64,000 bases of DNA from Alisma plantago-aquatica (taxonomy: Eukaryota > Streptophyta > Magnoliopsida > Alismatales > Alismataceae), in assembly GCA_963693085.1 (NCBI GenBank), contig OY856412.1, positions 964,872,281-964,936,280 of the forward strand, in the 5' to 3' direction. Below are positions 1-11,257 of the stretch, one piece after another. Under the pieces are notes generated by a model. That model saw only the letters and a program-made list of their open reading frames with translations. It ran no database searches and was not told the origin of the DNA. Every line of letters starts with the position of its first letter. Position 1 is the stretch's first letter. Made by a program: the position numbers and the translations under genes.

Positions 1-1217
1 CCTAATGGTTCAAGATAATACACCATCATTAAGAACAAAGCAAACAAAAAATGGCAATTGAGTTCTTATTGAAGAATAATTCATAAGTTAAGACTAAAAC
101 CTAGAATTACATAATGTAAACACCCAATATTAAAGGAGATAGAAACAAAGTCTAACCCATAATAGTAAAAGATTAATTGAAGAACATATATTTTAAACTA
201 AAACTCCTAGTGTTTTTCCATCATGCTATTTACTAAAGGAGCTGGGTGCTTATACAATAATTTAAAGTCTTCACATATAATTATCTATAAGAACAACCAA
301 AATTATTTATCTTTTAGAAAATAGATGAATACATATATTTACATGAACTTTTTGGAATGATAAGATCTCATCATATTCATACTTTTATTATGGAGGTATT
401 AGTCACTCATATTGAAAAAACTTCATAATATCTTGAAGGAAGACACTTATGTCAAAGTCTTGACTTACAACAATCTCAAAAGTAAGGATCACCACATTTG
501 AGCCTGATTTTTTATACGCTAAGAATCTACATAGGGCTTTATAATTTATCCCCAATGTGTTGAATATGGATTCTGGAGTCAGTACTAGTTTAGGCTTTGG
601 AGGAAGACACGCAAGGGGCTTTTAAAGTTTTTATTTTTAGATCTGTTAATTTGTTTTTGCATCAATATATCTATATAGCTTAAATTTACAAATGCACTTG
701 TCATAGGAATCTGATAGATCTTCTCATAGATAACTAGGTGTATGGGCCACCCCTCCATACTACATTCTGGTTGTCCTATTATATAGTGTTCAGATTGAGG
801 TATCCTAGTGGTGTGTCTCTCATCACCTCATACACAAGTATGATAGATATATGTAGAGCATCATTTGGCATTGGTTCGCAATACAATGCATCACAAAGGT
901 GGTGTTGGACCTTTCCCTCTTCCATAATATCAAATTCATGCTCAATAATTGCAAGTTAGTAGTTTGTAACCGTTTGGAACTTGAGTAATATTAACCCAAT
1001 AACACAACATATATACTGAGTCGTCATAATATATATCACTAAAAAACTTATATTAGACTGGTATGGAGGGTCATCGGGAGTACTCTCACAACAATGACAT
1101 CCGAATGACTAAGCAAAGTTATGCCATTCAATTATATTAGAACTCTACAACATTTTGAGAGCATACTTGTTGCCATTAATATTGTAAACATCATTGTCTT
1201 ATTTTCTATTTTGATGA
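1..1217. other. AT-rich intergenic DNA, no gene seen
   Basis: No coding potential or repeat could be recognised here. In particular there is no trace of a protein kinase domain on the minus strand downstream of the receptor-like gene, where one would lie if that gene had been a full receptor kinase interrupted by a stop. Confidence 0.5.
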
Positions 1218-3005
1218 TTATTTTCTTGTGATCAAACAATAACGAACCGTGCCAACAAGGAATGTAGTTGCATAACCAATTGATACTCCAATTGCAAAAG
1301 GAACGCCCATTTCTTTGACTTTGTGACTTTCTTCAATTTGGTCATCGGGCTTAGTAGCAGAAGGGGGAGGTGCGTAGCACCCACGCTTACCAGTATAACA
1401 CAAACCTGGATTACCGTCAAAGCATTTGGATGGAAATGTAGAGAACTGGGATCTTGTTGGCACATCCCCATGTAGCATGTTGTTAGCAACACAAAAGTAT
1501 GCCATGTAGGTGAGTTGTTTGAGGGAGGAGGGTATGGTGCCAGAGATGTGGTTCCATGACAAGTCTACATATTGCAACCTTTTCATTTTTGAAAAGTCAT
1601 CTGGGATGGATCCTGAGAGGGAATTATGACTGAGGTCCAAACCAACAAGACTTGTCAAGTTTGTAAGATGGATCCATGTGTTTCCGGACAACAAGTTATT
1701 GTTGAGGCTTAGGGTAGGTTTTATCCAAAACCCAAAATACATTCCCGCCGCAACAAAAAATGTTGAAATCAATGGTTCTTCTCTTCCCTCGGTCTGGCTT
1801 AGGCTCTTAAGGCGAGCTAAGGAAATAGGAATTTCGCCGGTCAGGTAATTTCCCGACAGATCTAACACTAGTAAGTTATCTAACTTGGGCAACCACATAG
1901 GAAGCACCCCTGTAAGGTCGGAATTCCTAATCATGAGGGACTTTAAGTTTGGAAATCCTGTGATCCCATTTTCGGGCATTGTTTCTTTTTTGAAGCTCCC
2001 GTTAAGCTCAAGAAGTGTGAGATTCGAGTATCGTTGAAAAGATAGTAACGCCCCTGTAATGTTGAAGAAACGGTTGCTTGCAAGTGACACGAATCTCAGA
2101 GATGGAGGGAAAAATTCCCACGGCATATCGCCTTGCAACTTATTACCACCAAGATCAAGAATCTGCAAGTTTTTGGACAATGCTATGCTCTTGGAGATGC
2201 TTCCGGTGAAGTTATTGCCATTAAGCATGAGAACCTGTAGCCTCGACAAACCAGTGAAGTTGACGTCAAGCCTTCCGCTCATATTGTTTCCATACACACT
2301 GATTGCCCGGAGGTCTGAACAAGACCAAAGGGAAAAAGGCAGTGACCCGCTAAGATGGTTGTCGTTCAGGGCCAGATATTGGAGATTTTTTAAGCCGAGA
2401 AACACATCAGGAATGACGCCGGATAGTTGATTGTTTGCCAAAGCAAAGACGCGCAAACTGGAAAGGTTCCCAATCGATGGGTGAAGAGATCCAGAGATGG
2501 AGTTGCCTATAAGCATAATTACTTGGAGGGATTGCAAGTGATATAATTCCTCAGGGATGGGGCCTGAAAGACGATTGTAAACGAGGTTGAGTCTTTGTAA
2601 ATAAGTCAACCTTCCCAAAAAACTGGGCAACGGTCCAGTAAGTGTCATATTCCGAAGGACCAAAGTCTGCAGATATGACAACCTCGCTACCGAACTCGGA
2701 ATCGGCCCGCCAAGCGTCGTGTTTGCGAGGGCCAGCCTTATAACCCTTTGGTAGGAATTTGAACTGGAGGATCCATTCACAGCCGACCGGTTGGAGCATG
2801 TGATACCGGACCAACGGCAACAGTCTGCTGCCGAAACATTAGCCAGCAGCGGCCACACTGGCGAGTCGAACGCATTTGAGAAATCTAACAGCGCTGCTCG
2901 ATCTTCAGGGTCGCAGCACAATCCGAAGCTTATTAATATTAGCATGAAGAAGAACGAGAAGGAGCGGGAGAAAATGGTGAAGGATGGTGCAGGATGAATC
3001 GACAT
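1218..3005 (-). CDS. LRR receptor-like protein without kinase (PSKR / RLP2-RLP3 type)
   Basis: Intronless gene for a leucine-rich-repeat cell-surface protein. An in-frame ATG lies at 3056 (612 residues). I prefer the ATG at 3005 (residue 18) because a hydrophobic signal peptide follows directly. Numbering from the upstream Met: signal segment about 30-47, LRR N-cap with CCRWSGITC at 79-87, roughly 16-17 LRRs (LxxLxLxxNxLSGxIP) over 108-535, a non-LRR island at about 420-448, C-cap cysteines 545-560, one membrane helix about 584-606, then a tail of only a few residues. The order LRRs, island, few LRRs, C-cap, TM matches the ectodomain of phytosulfokine/PSY receptors, but the kinase is absent, as in receptor-like proteins RLP2/RLP3. 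Inferred role: plasma-membrane peptide or pathogen-signal perception through a partner kinase. The ligand is unknown. The reading frame is intact, so the gene is probably functional. Confidence 0.88.
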   Translation of the reverse strand: MSIHPAPSFTIFSRSFSFFFMLILISFGLCCDPEDRAALLDFSNAFDSPVWPLLANVSAADCCRWSGITCSNRSAVNGSSSSNSYQRVIRLALANTTLGGPIPSSVARLSYLQTLVLRNMTLTGPLPSFLGRLTYLQRLNLVYNRLSGPIPEELYHLQSLQVIMLIGNSISGSLHPSIGNLSSLRVFALANNQLSGVIPDVFLGLKNLQYLALNDNHLSGSLPFSLWSCSDLRAISVYGNNMSGRLDVNFTGLSRLQVLMLNGNNFTGSISKSIALSKNLQILDLGGNKLQGDMPWEFFPPSLRFVSLASNRFFNITGALLSFQRYSNLTLLELNGSFKKETMPENGITGFPNLKSLMIRNSDLTGVLPMWLPKLDNLLVLDLSGNYLTGEIPISLARLKSLSQTEGREEPLISTFFVAAGMYFGFWIKPTLSLNNNLLSGNTWIHLTNLTSLVGLDLSHNSLSGSIPDDFSKMKRLQYVDLSWNHISGTIPSSLKQLTYMAYFCVANNMLHGDVPTRSQFSTFPSKCFDGNPGLCYTGKRGCYAPPPSATKPDDQIEESHKVKEMGVPFAIGVSIGYATTFLVGTVRYCLITRK

Positions 3006-3283
3006 GGAAGAAACTGTGTTTTCGTGATCGAGAAGTAGAGAAAAATCCGCCACCACCGGTGTACCTGTACGAATTAACTTGCCGCGGCTGGAAATCTATG
3101 GCGCCGACGACCACAGAAGAACGTAGTAACTAAGGAGGAAAAAGAGAGAGCAGTAATATGAATCAGAAAACTGAAACAGCTGAGGAGGCGGGCGAGTAGA
3201 AGGAAACAAAAGAGGAGCAAGTGGCTTTGAAAACTTTGCTAGTTAACTTTGTGAAGGTAACACACTCTCCAGGTTGTGCTCCC

Positions 3284-3296
3284 CCATTTATAAAAG
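3284..3296 (-). promoter_or_regulatory. Probable TATA box of the LRR gene
   Basis: Read on the minus strand the sequence is CTTTTATAAATGG, a good plant TATA box about 280 bases upstream of the preferred start codon, leaving room for a 5' UTR of roughly 250 bases. Based on motif and position only. Confidence 0.45.
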
Positions 3297-3303
3297 CTGC
3301 GTT

Positions 3304-3513
3304 CCATAGAACGGAATGTTATGTTCAGGAGTAATAACCACAACGCATTATTGGAAACTGCTAAAGACCAGAAATCAGCTTCATAGAACGGAATGCTATG
3401 TTGACCCGCTAGTCGACATTGTCTCGGCGGCTTCAGAGAAACGGTCATGTAACCACTAACTAGTGGACATGACATGACCCACCAAATTGGCTCATGTGAA
3501 CGGAATAACATGT
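3304..3513. repeat. Three copies of an AGAACGGAAT-type motif upstream of the LRR gene
   Basis: A 20-base motif of the form CATAGAACGGAATGYTATGTT occurs at about 3305-3325, 3382-3402 and, diverged, 3492-3513. The ends (CATAG...CTATG) are inverted. It sits directly upstream of the presumed TATA box. It could be a promoter element or a short repeat relic. Confidence 0.4.
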
Positions 3514-3740
3514 TGTCACGCCACGTCGCCGACGGCACGTGTGCGGACCATGGACAATTTTCTCAGTTAGGAACAAATACTTCTATATCAGATATCTGAT
3601 TCTGGAAAAAATATCAGATCTCATATCCGAAGGAGATTGTATAATACTATTTAAATGCGATCTGAAAGGACAATATCCAAACCAATACTGAATCCAGACA
3701 AAAAAGCATACATTCACTAAACCGGACCAAAACCTATCCT

Positions 3741-3985
3741 GAACCATGACACCAAAACTGGCCCACCTATCTTCATCATGGGCCATGACACAAAAACTAA
3801 CCTGCAATCTCATTTTGAACCATGACCCAAAAACTGGCCCACTACGCCCACGACCTCTGTCCTACACAATAATTGGCCCACCACATGTGCCATGGATTAT
3901 GACATCAAAATTGGCCCACCTACCTTCCTCCTAGACCATGATGCCAAAACTAGCATGCAATCCCATCATGTGTCAAGGCATCAAA
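3741..3985. repeat. Degenerate minisatellite, CCATGACACCAAAACTGGCCCA unit
   Basis: Five or six irregular units begin with CCATGAC(A/C)C(C/A)AAAA and continue with CTGGCCCACC or a variant, at about 3746, 3783, 3822, 3895 and 3938. Spacing is uneven (about 37-75 bases). The small open frame across it is a by-product of the repeat. Confidence 0.5.
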
Positions 3986-4719
3986 GCCCCATTTCTTAAT
4001 CCAAAGATGTTAAAACTGACCCATTACACATCCATGCCTATTTGGTTCTGTAATCATGCCCATTCCTTGTCAATCAGTTTTTCATAACCATCTGTAATGT
4101 TGCATGTTTATAGATTGAGGTTTGGCCTCCCTTTGTGCACACGTCTCTCACTTCATCCCCGTTGCTAGAATGGCATTTTGATGGTTAAATTGATTCCTTG
4201 ATCATCTTTGTGCTTGCTATTCATATCCTATGCTTCCACTCGTGATTTCTTGTCGATCAAGGGGAAGATTCATCTCCCCAACCTTTGTTCCCATATCCTT
4301 CGGGATCCTCAGTACGCAAGGAGTAGGATCCTAACCATGATCATTTCACATCCTATATCAGAAAACCTATTTATCTACTTGGATATCTTTTCCATTTTCC
4401 CACCATAACCTTCCCTGTAGACTAGGTCCATGATTGAAACTTGCATCTAGCAAAAACAATGGTTCTGGTTGATAAAGGTCATATATGATTTTTTTGGGGG
4501 CTAAGTTGTGCTTGAAGTTTGTGTTTTCTTTCTAGGAACTCACTCAATTATCCTCAGACAAGCCAAAATTTCTTCGGATGCCACCCCTACATTGATCTCA
4601 AAAAAATATCATATTGTTCCTTTGAAATGATCAATGTTAACAAAGCTTCTTCAAGTTACTCTAAAGAATATGTGATTGAGTGAATGGCTGAGGAAAATCT
4701 TCCTTGAGATGATCCCCAT
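3986..4719. other. Unassigned intergenic DNA
   Basis: No coding frame, repeat or terminal structure recognised. Confidence 0.4.
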
Positions 4720-6850
4720 TGTAAGACCCTTTACAATGCTTAAAGTGTTGAACATGCTTAATTACTATAATTGAGTTCTTAAAACCTTAATCTAACCTTG
4801 TTATATATTTTAATATCATGTGAAAAGCTTAAGTTTCAGGTTTGGTCCAATTTGGACATTGTTTGTGCAAGTTATGCAATTTTATGCACATTTTAGACTT
4901 TTCTACAATTTATCCAAATATGAGGTTTTCCTTGAAATTCGTCACATGAATTATTTTCCTTAGATGTTTTCTTATCATGTTTTAGCTTGTTGATCCATGG
5001 GGTGCCTACATGTACCTTGGTTTGGTGGTGTTTCTCTTTAATGGTGATTTAGGGTTTACCCCTTCATGGATGAGCTACCTTTAGGAGCCATCAACCAATG
5101 GTCCCCTTGTTTGGTTGACATCCGATGGTCACCAAAGGGTAGTGACAATTCATGGTCATCCTATAAGGCCTTAGGTTGATGGTTTTGGTTCACTTGGACC
5201 GGCGGTTCACTTAAAAGAGATGATCAAATAATGGATCATTGCCTAGTAAGCTAGAGTTTCAAGAACCGATGGCTTCCTATGCATAAAAAATGATGGTGGA
5301 TCTTTAGATCCAAAAACCAATGGCCTAGAAGGTCTCCACAACCAATGGACATGTTATTGGATGCCCGTGGAAGCTCTTATCCATGGACACATGGAGAGCT
5401 ACTAGGACACCTCAAGCTTCTTCTCTCCCTCATCCTTAAGCTTTATATACCTACCCTTAAGCTCACAAACAAAAACTTTGGTCCCTTATCTCTTCCCTCC
5501 TCTCCAGAACTTCGTCTTCCCCTGCTTGGTTGTGAGCATAGTGCCTAAGGTAGAATAAGATAGTCGATCTTCTTGTTGGAGCTTCTAGGGTTAGGATCTA
5601 CCCTTATCTAGGGTTTAACGCTTCCTTTTAGTGATCTTGATCTAAATGAGTAAGTATCTCCTCCTTTCCTTAGTTTCTTTTATTGTTCTTCTTCCTCCTA
5701 CCTTCTTCCTAGACAGAACTCTATTGTTCCATGGTAAAGCTTGCTCTAAAGCTTAAAGAACCTATCTTTCTTGCTCCTCCTACCTAGGGTTTCCTTCTCT
5801 TGTGGAGAAAGGTGCTACTTGGCCGAGTTCAGAGGTTAACTAGGGTCTTTCGTACCTTCCTTGATCGATTTTCTTGTTGTTTGAGATCTGATATTCTTCC
5901 TAGATGTGATTTGGATAACCTTCTTCACTTTTATTGCTTACTACAAGCTTTCCTATTCATGTTCTTGCTCTAAAACGAAGATCTAAGCACTAAGAAACTA
6001 TGTTTGCTTGGGCTTTCAATTTTTATGGTGTTCCTTGCTTAGTTTTCAGCTCTAGGTGAACCTGAAACTATGTGTAAGTAGAGGAAGACTTATATCAGGT
6101 TGGTATGGAAACTATTATTGCTTAGAACCTATTAAATGATGGCCTATACTTAGGTCTCTAAGCTATTTTCTTCTCTATACTTGAACCAATGGTGATGTCT
6201 TTGTGACAACCGATGGAGTTATCTTCATGACAAACGGTGGTGATGACCAATGGTGACAATTGATGTCACACCTTAGGTCAGTTATAGACTCTTTTGGAAG
6301 CCCAATAATTGATGGTTTAGTTCTTTAAAGATGGTATCAACCGATGGTGACATTAGCTTAACATCTGATGGAGATAAATGATGGTAGTGTTGACCCTATC
6401 GACCGTTGGTGACACAATGTGTCACAACCAATGGTGGATCACAACAATTAATGGTGGATCAAGGTTTCAATTGTTTCTTCATTTAAGCCCTAAACCAATA
6501 GTTTCTTTGATTATATGATCCAAGGGTTAAATCTACACACCAACTGATGGTTTTGAATAATAAATCCGATCCAATGGTTGAGATTTGATGTTTCAACATC
6601 CAATGGATTAGAATGAATCCTATAGTATAATATGTTGGTTCTAATGATGATAATTTAATGGTTCAATGCCCTTAATTTGTAGTCTTATGTTTTCCCTCGT
6701 ATGAATTTGGCTGACCATATTTGTCATTTTGAGTATTTACGTGATGCGTCTGCTTTAGCTTTTTCATGATTTGTATTCTACAAGTATTTTTGTTCGTATT
6801 AGTATGTTTAGAGCTACGTGGTGTCAATAATTAACCTTCTATCACATTTA
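4720..6850 (+). mobile_element. Probable degraded LTR-like sequence
   Basis: Begins with TGTAAGACCC, a common start for Ty3/gypsy LTRs. It has a TATA-like CTTTATATACC at 5441-5451 followed by pyrimidine-rich leader-like sequence, and no protein-coding frame. I found neither a matching second copy nor a target-site duplication, and the right boundary is uncertain. Could be a solo LTR or a fragment. Confidence 0.35.
5085..6620. repeat. Dispersed RACCRATGGT motif
   Basis: The motif (ACCAATGGT, ACCGATGGT and close variants) recurs about 20 times, for example near 5094, 5131, 5267, 5318, 5340, 6186, 6209, 6249, 6350, 6428, 6544 and 6574. Spacing is irregular and the intervening sequence is not repeated, unlike a normal minisatellite. 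Confidence 0.6.
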
Positions 6851-6856
6851 CTCTTA

Positions 6857-7165
6857 GGGCATGTTTAGTTTTCTGGATTTTGTCGCATTGGATTTTTTTG
6901 ACATTCATCTATAGAAAGTTTATGTTTGGTTTACAAAATTCTGGAAACAAGGTTAATCCTAGAATTTTTAGACATAATAGGAATCCCACATTTGATTTCT
7001 ATCACAATTCACCCGGACTTAAAAATCCAGCTGTGGTTGGCCCGTTGACTCAAAAATATTAAATCATGTATTTTACAAATCCAAGAAATCAAACATAAAA
7101 TTTGTGTTTGTGGAATTTTGACAATGCAATATTATTCTTGAAAATCCAACAAACCAAGTGTTCCC
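6857..7165. mobile_element. Tourist-like MITE (PIF/Harbinger type)
   Basis: 309-bp element with imperfect terminal inverted repeats: left GGGCATGTTTAGTTTTCTGG; right, read inverted, GGGAACACTTGGTTTGTTGG. It is flanked by a 3-bp TTA duplication at 6854-6856 and 7166-7168. The interior is AT-rich and non-coding. The TTA duplication and GGGCATGTTTGGTTT-like termini fit non-autonomous PIF/Harbinger elements. Confidence 0.7.
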
Positions 7166-7168
7166 TTA

Positions 7169-7616
7169 GTCTTTCTATCAATTGTATTTTTTACCACCAT
7201 TTTTGTCTTTAACATCATCGTGTCTATAATTAAGCGGCTAAATAAGCATGAACCTTTCACGCAACGACTCACACTGAGTCAACAGACAAATCTTATACTT
7301 ATATGTACAACATGTACTCAATTCTGTCAGTCTATAAATCACCACAATAAGTGGATGTGTAACTTTAAAGTGATAAAGCTTGTTACACCTAATGCTAAAG
7401 TAACTAAGTGATGGGGATAGATTGTGATCAGCTCCCTCTTGAATGGTTACTAAGATAGTGAAATGCTCTCTTATTGTCGATTGAAACTCTCATATGGTGA
7501 TACCTGAACATCATAGTTCCTTGCTATGTTATACTTATATGTCACCTGTGTGTTGATGACTTGTTGAGCTTTGTTCTAAAAGCATAGAAAGTTAATGATG
7601 AACTTGTAGAGATTTA
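7169..7616. other. Unassigned DNA between MITE and gypsy LTR
   Basis: Nothing recognisable. It ends abruptly at the TGTGA that opens the gypsy LTR. Confidence 0.4.
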
Positions 7617-9178
7617 TGTGATGGTCTTAATAACCCTTGGGCATGGTTGAGCCCTATTGGAGGTGTTATCATCTTTATAAACATGATAATGGTTGGAACC
7701 CCAGATAGTTGTAATGTGGAATTGTACCCTGTGGTGGTATGTTGATTAGTATAGTCTCATGAAATTCAATAAACAAGTGTTCTGTGATAATGAGATTTAG
7801 ATTTACAATTAAGCATTTTATATCTTCTGAAGTTTCTCTACTTATACCTTTGTTTTAAATGTACTAGGTTTGTATGTCCATTTGTATGATGAAGCCTTAA
7901 TTTATCCAATTGGAATAACTAATCAAGTGAAACCCTAATCATGTATTGCCATGTACTGTAGAACCATCTTCAATGTCAGAACTTACTGGATGGTGAAACA
8001 AGTATTCTTAAGAAAAACTCGAAGCACATACTGTTGAGTATGTGAGGGTGGCAAGTTGAGTGCATATCCTTATCATCCACAATTATAGGTTATGGAGGGT
8101 GGCTGCGGTCATGCCTTGGATATTTATGATATATGATGTGACTAAGTACGCTGCAGCTGTATCTCAGGTGGAAAGGTTTTGATCTTCATACCCTGGTGTC
8201 TAGTGGCGTGACTTGTACTAAGGGCGGACTAGTTGTTATCAACTTTACTATTATGTCTTTGTATTTTCGACCCGTACTGACTAGTCATAGTTGAGATCTT
8301 AGGAACCTAGTTGTCCTAGATCTTATGTGGAACTAATTTTGACTTCACAGTGGCCAATTGGACTTTGAGTGGTACGACTCAAACTCTCAGGGCTTAATTA
8401 TAAAAGAGGTAATACAAACCGTGTCGTATATTTTCTAGGGTTAAATAAGTTTCACATTGATTGATTAGCCTTGCCATGTCTTTATACTACACAGTTCTTG
8501 TATGATGAAATCTTATGAAATCTGAGTAATTATACTTGTTTCCAGTCTTATCTGTTTATCTTATTTAGTATGTTTAAAATGTCCGATCTACTCAATTGCT
8601 TATCAAATACTTCAGTATGCTCAGTCTATTTATTGTTAAATAATATGTAGTAGTCAATATTTGTTGAAGAGAATTATATCTCTCGCTGGGACATGGGTCT
8701 CACCCGTGGGTCACCACATCTTTTTTGGTGGTCACCGGAAATGTGGTCAAGATTATATCGTAGAAGAGGAGTAGCTTGGTGATCAATAGACACATAATGT
8801 TGGACAGCTACAGTTGTTAGTAGTGGAGTCCTAGTGTCATCCAAGTACTCTTGGGTCAAGCTATGGGAAGTGGTTGCATATGATAAACTTGTATCGACAC
8901 AAGTTTTTGTCAGTGTGCCAATGATTATATATATGGCATGTACATGTGGAATATATCTTTTGTATACAAGTTGTGGTCGAGACCACTGGGTACAGATGTA
9001 AATACCTGTTATGGTATATGAGTTATGGAAAAGGATGGATATTTTTGCAAATGTATTAAAACTTGTTTATAATGTGAAATGGGATTTAGTTCTTCCAATT
9101 TTCGAACTATGTGATTAGTTAGTTGTTAATTGTGTTTTATGTTTTGAGTAATCTCGTTTAGCATGACGAGGTGTCATA
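7617..9178 (+). repeat. Left LTR of the gypsy element
   Basis: 1562-bp LTR, matching 11258-12808 along its whole length by eye. Shared landmarks include the opening ATGGTTGAGCCCTATTGGAGG block and the closing GTAATCTCGTT block. It is followed at once by the primer-binding site. Confidence 0.85.
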
Positions 9179-9185
9179 GTTAAGT

Positions 9186-9198
9186 TGGTATTAGAGCT
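9186..9198 (+). promoter_or_regulatory. Primer-binding site (initiator tRNA-Met type)
   Basis: TGGTATTAGAGCT lies 7 bases after the left LTR. It differs at one base from the usual TGGTATCAGAGC complement of the initiator tRNA-Met 3' end. Confidence 0.75.
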
Positions 9199-9292
9199 CT
9201 AGGTTCCCTGAGTTTATAGGGACATAGGACTTAGGTTTGAGTCTGTTCTTGTTTATCCTACATATCTAATCATAGCTTATGCTTATGTAGAT

Positions 9293-10380
9293 ATGTCTAG
9301 AGGACATGAAGAACACTCTGGAAGCAACTATGTTGCACCAAGAGGAGGTACTAGGAGGCAGGAACACGATGAGAGAGTGCTAGAAGAGGGACCAGAGCAA
9401 CCTGTGATGCCTCAGTTTGACCCAAAAATTATGGCCAACCCAGAGTTTTAGTCTATGTTTAGGCAGGTGATGGCCACAATTACACATCTAGCGGATAGAG
9501 CGCCAACACCTCAAGCTAGGGCAGCCGTCCCTAATGTGGAATCCCAAGGTATCACGAAGATGTTTGGATGTCTTAGGCGTGTCAGGGCGATCAAGTATGC
9601 TTGTACTTTAGACCCAGCAGATGTCAATATGTGGCTAACTGAGTTGGAGAAAGCGTTCAAGATTCTGAACATCCTTAAAGAGGACAAAGTTAAGCACACA
9701 GTATACCCATTAAAGGGAAGAACGGGCCACTGGTGGGCCATAGAAGAAGAGAAAATGCCAGGAGTCGTGATGGGATTGGAGAAATTTCGGCGAGAGTTTG
9801 TCAGCCGATACTTCCCAGAGACATACCTAGACGAGAAGATCTCTCAATTTGGGAAGATTCGTCAAGGATCGATGACCATCAATGAGTATGAGTTGAAGTT
9901 TATCGAGCTTCTAATGTTCTGTCTTCACATGGCAGCTACTAATAAGGAAAGGATATGTAGGTTTGAAAAAGGTCTAAGTACAAAATTGACTACAATAGTG
10001 TCATGTTTGGAAAATAGAGAAAGGTTTTCCCCTTTGTAATATCGGTTAGGCATATTAAGAGGTCTTCTATAGAAAAGTGTGAAGTTAACGCTAAGAAGAG
10101 GTTGGTTCAGTTCCAAGGGCAATCTTTTGGAGGCTTTAAGAAGACGAGGATTTTTCCACCACAATCACAGAAAAGGTCGACTTTTACAAAGCAAAGGTCA
10201 CATGCACAATCATAATGGTCCCTGAGTAGGAGCAGAGGTCACAGTTTGCCACCAGTAGGAGCTTGTAGTACCTCATTACTTTTTATGATAGGGCCATCTA
10301 GGCCATGGTACGAGGATAAGACATGTTTTATATGTGGAAAGGTTGGGCATAAAAGACTATATTGCCCTGTGAAAGACACA
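9293..10380 (+). pseudogene. gag: gypsy gag remnant with zinc knuckle
   Basis: The reading frame begins at ATG 9293. It is interrupted by a TAG at 9449-9451 and continues in the same frame to about 10039 (194 residues open from 9455). The open part holds the retrotransposon gag domain signature (LDPADVNMWLTELEKAF..., GHWWAIEEEK, KFRREFVSRYFPE). After further breaks a CCHC knuckle (CFICGKVGHKRLYC) is visible at about 10324-10365. Gag builds the particle and the knuckle binds RNA. Non-functional because of stops and frameshifts. Confidence 0.8.
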
Positions 10381-10535
10381 GAGGTGACTCAGTAGCCAAG
10401 GCAAACTCAACAAGGTTTTCAACAATGACATTTTAGTGGTGGTGGAGGGGATGCGGACAAGCATCATAGACAAGATCCTTTGGACATGCCAACAGAGGAC
10501 ATGGACGGTAGTAGGCGACGACTAGGTTCTATGCC

Positions 10536-11250
10536 ATGAGCCAGTCAGAAGCAGTGGTCAATCCATGGATTGTGACAGGTCAAATGGAGTTATTTCATTC
10601 TGATTTGTCTGCTTCTTATTTTGTATATGTACTAGTTGACCCGGGTGTAACACACTCTTTTATCACCAGAGAGGTGATATATAGTTGTTATATGTCTGTT
10701 AGTCATATATCTAATAGTCTTCGACTAGAGAATACTTTGGTTGGTTCCATCAAGTTGCGGGAGGTGTGCTCCTCTTGTGTTATTTCTTTCTCAAGATACA
10801 ACATTCAAGTGGATCTCATGCCAGTTGACATGCATGGGTTTGATGTGATTCTAGGGATGTATACCTTGGAAAAGTACAAGATGGTGTTGGATTGTAGTGA
10901 TAAGATGGTGACATTCTATGATGGCGATGTCTCGTGGATCTTCCAAGGTGACAAGAATATTCTTCCCACATGATTGATGTCATCTATGACCGCAGAGAGG
11001 TTGATGATACAAGGATGTGAAGCTTTCTGAGGACATTTTGTGGATATCAAGGCAAGAGGTCCTAGTATCTAGGAGGTACCAGTGGTATGGGAATTTGATG
11101 ATGTTTTTCTTGAAGAGTTTCCTGGTGTTCCCATCTTAGAGAGATTGATTTTGGGATCAATCTTGTTCCTGGAATGCAACCCATAGCACAATCACCGTAC
11201 ATGAAGGCACCAATAGAAATGCAGGAGTTAAAGAAATAGTCCTATTGGAG
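10536..11250 (+). pseudogene. pol: gypsy aspartic protease and truncated RT start
   Basis: Frame 10536-10973 carries a retropepsin-like domain. The active-site triad appears as VDPGVTHSFI, where families have DSG or DTG, so Ser/Thr has become Pro; FDVILGMYTLEKYK is the second conserved block. After the stop, 11060-11150 still reads like the beginning of gypsy RT ([19 protein letters not shown]). The RT core, RNase H and integrase are absent. Confidence 0.75.
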
Positions 11251-11257
11251 GGATTGA

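Noticed and set aside
738..959. 73-codon open frame in the left AT-rich region
   Set aside because: No recognisable domain, and no promoter or splice context; expected by chance.
2059..2430. 123-codon plus-strand frame opposite the LRR gene
   Set aside because: Shadow of the LRR coding strand; the minus-strand product has the clear domain order.
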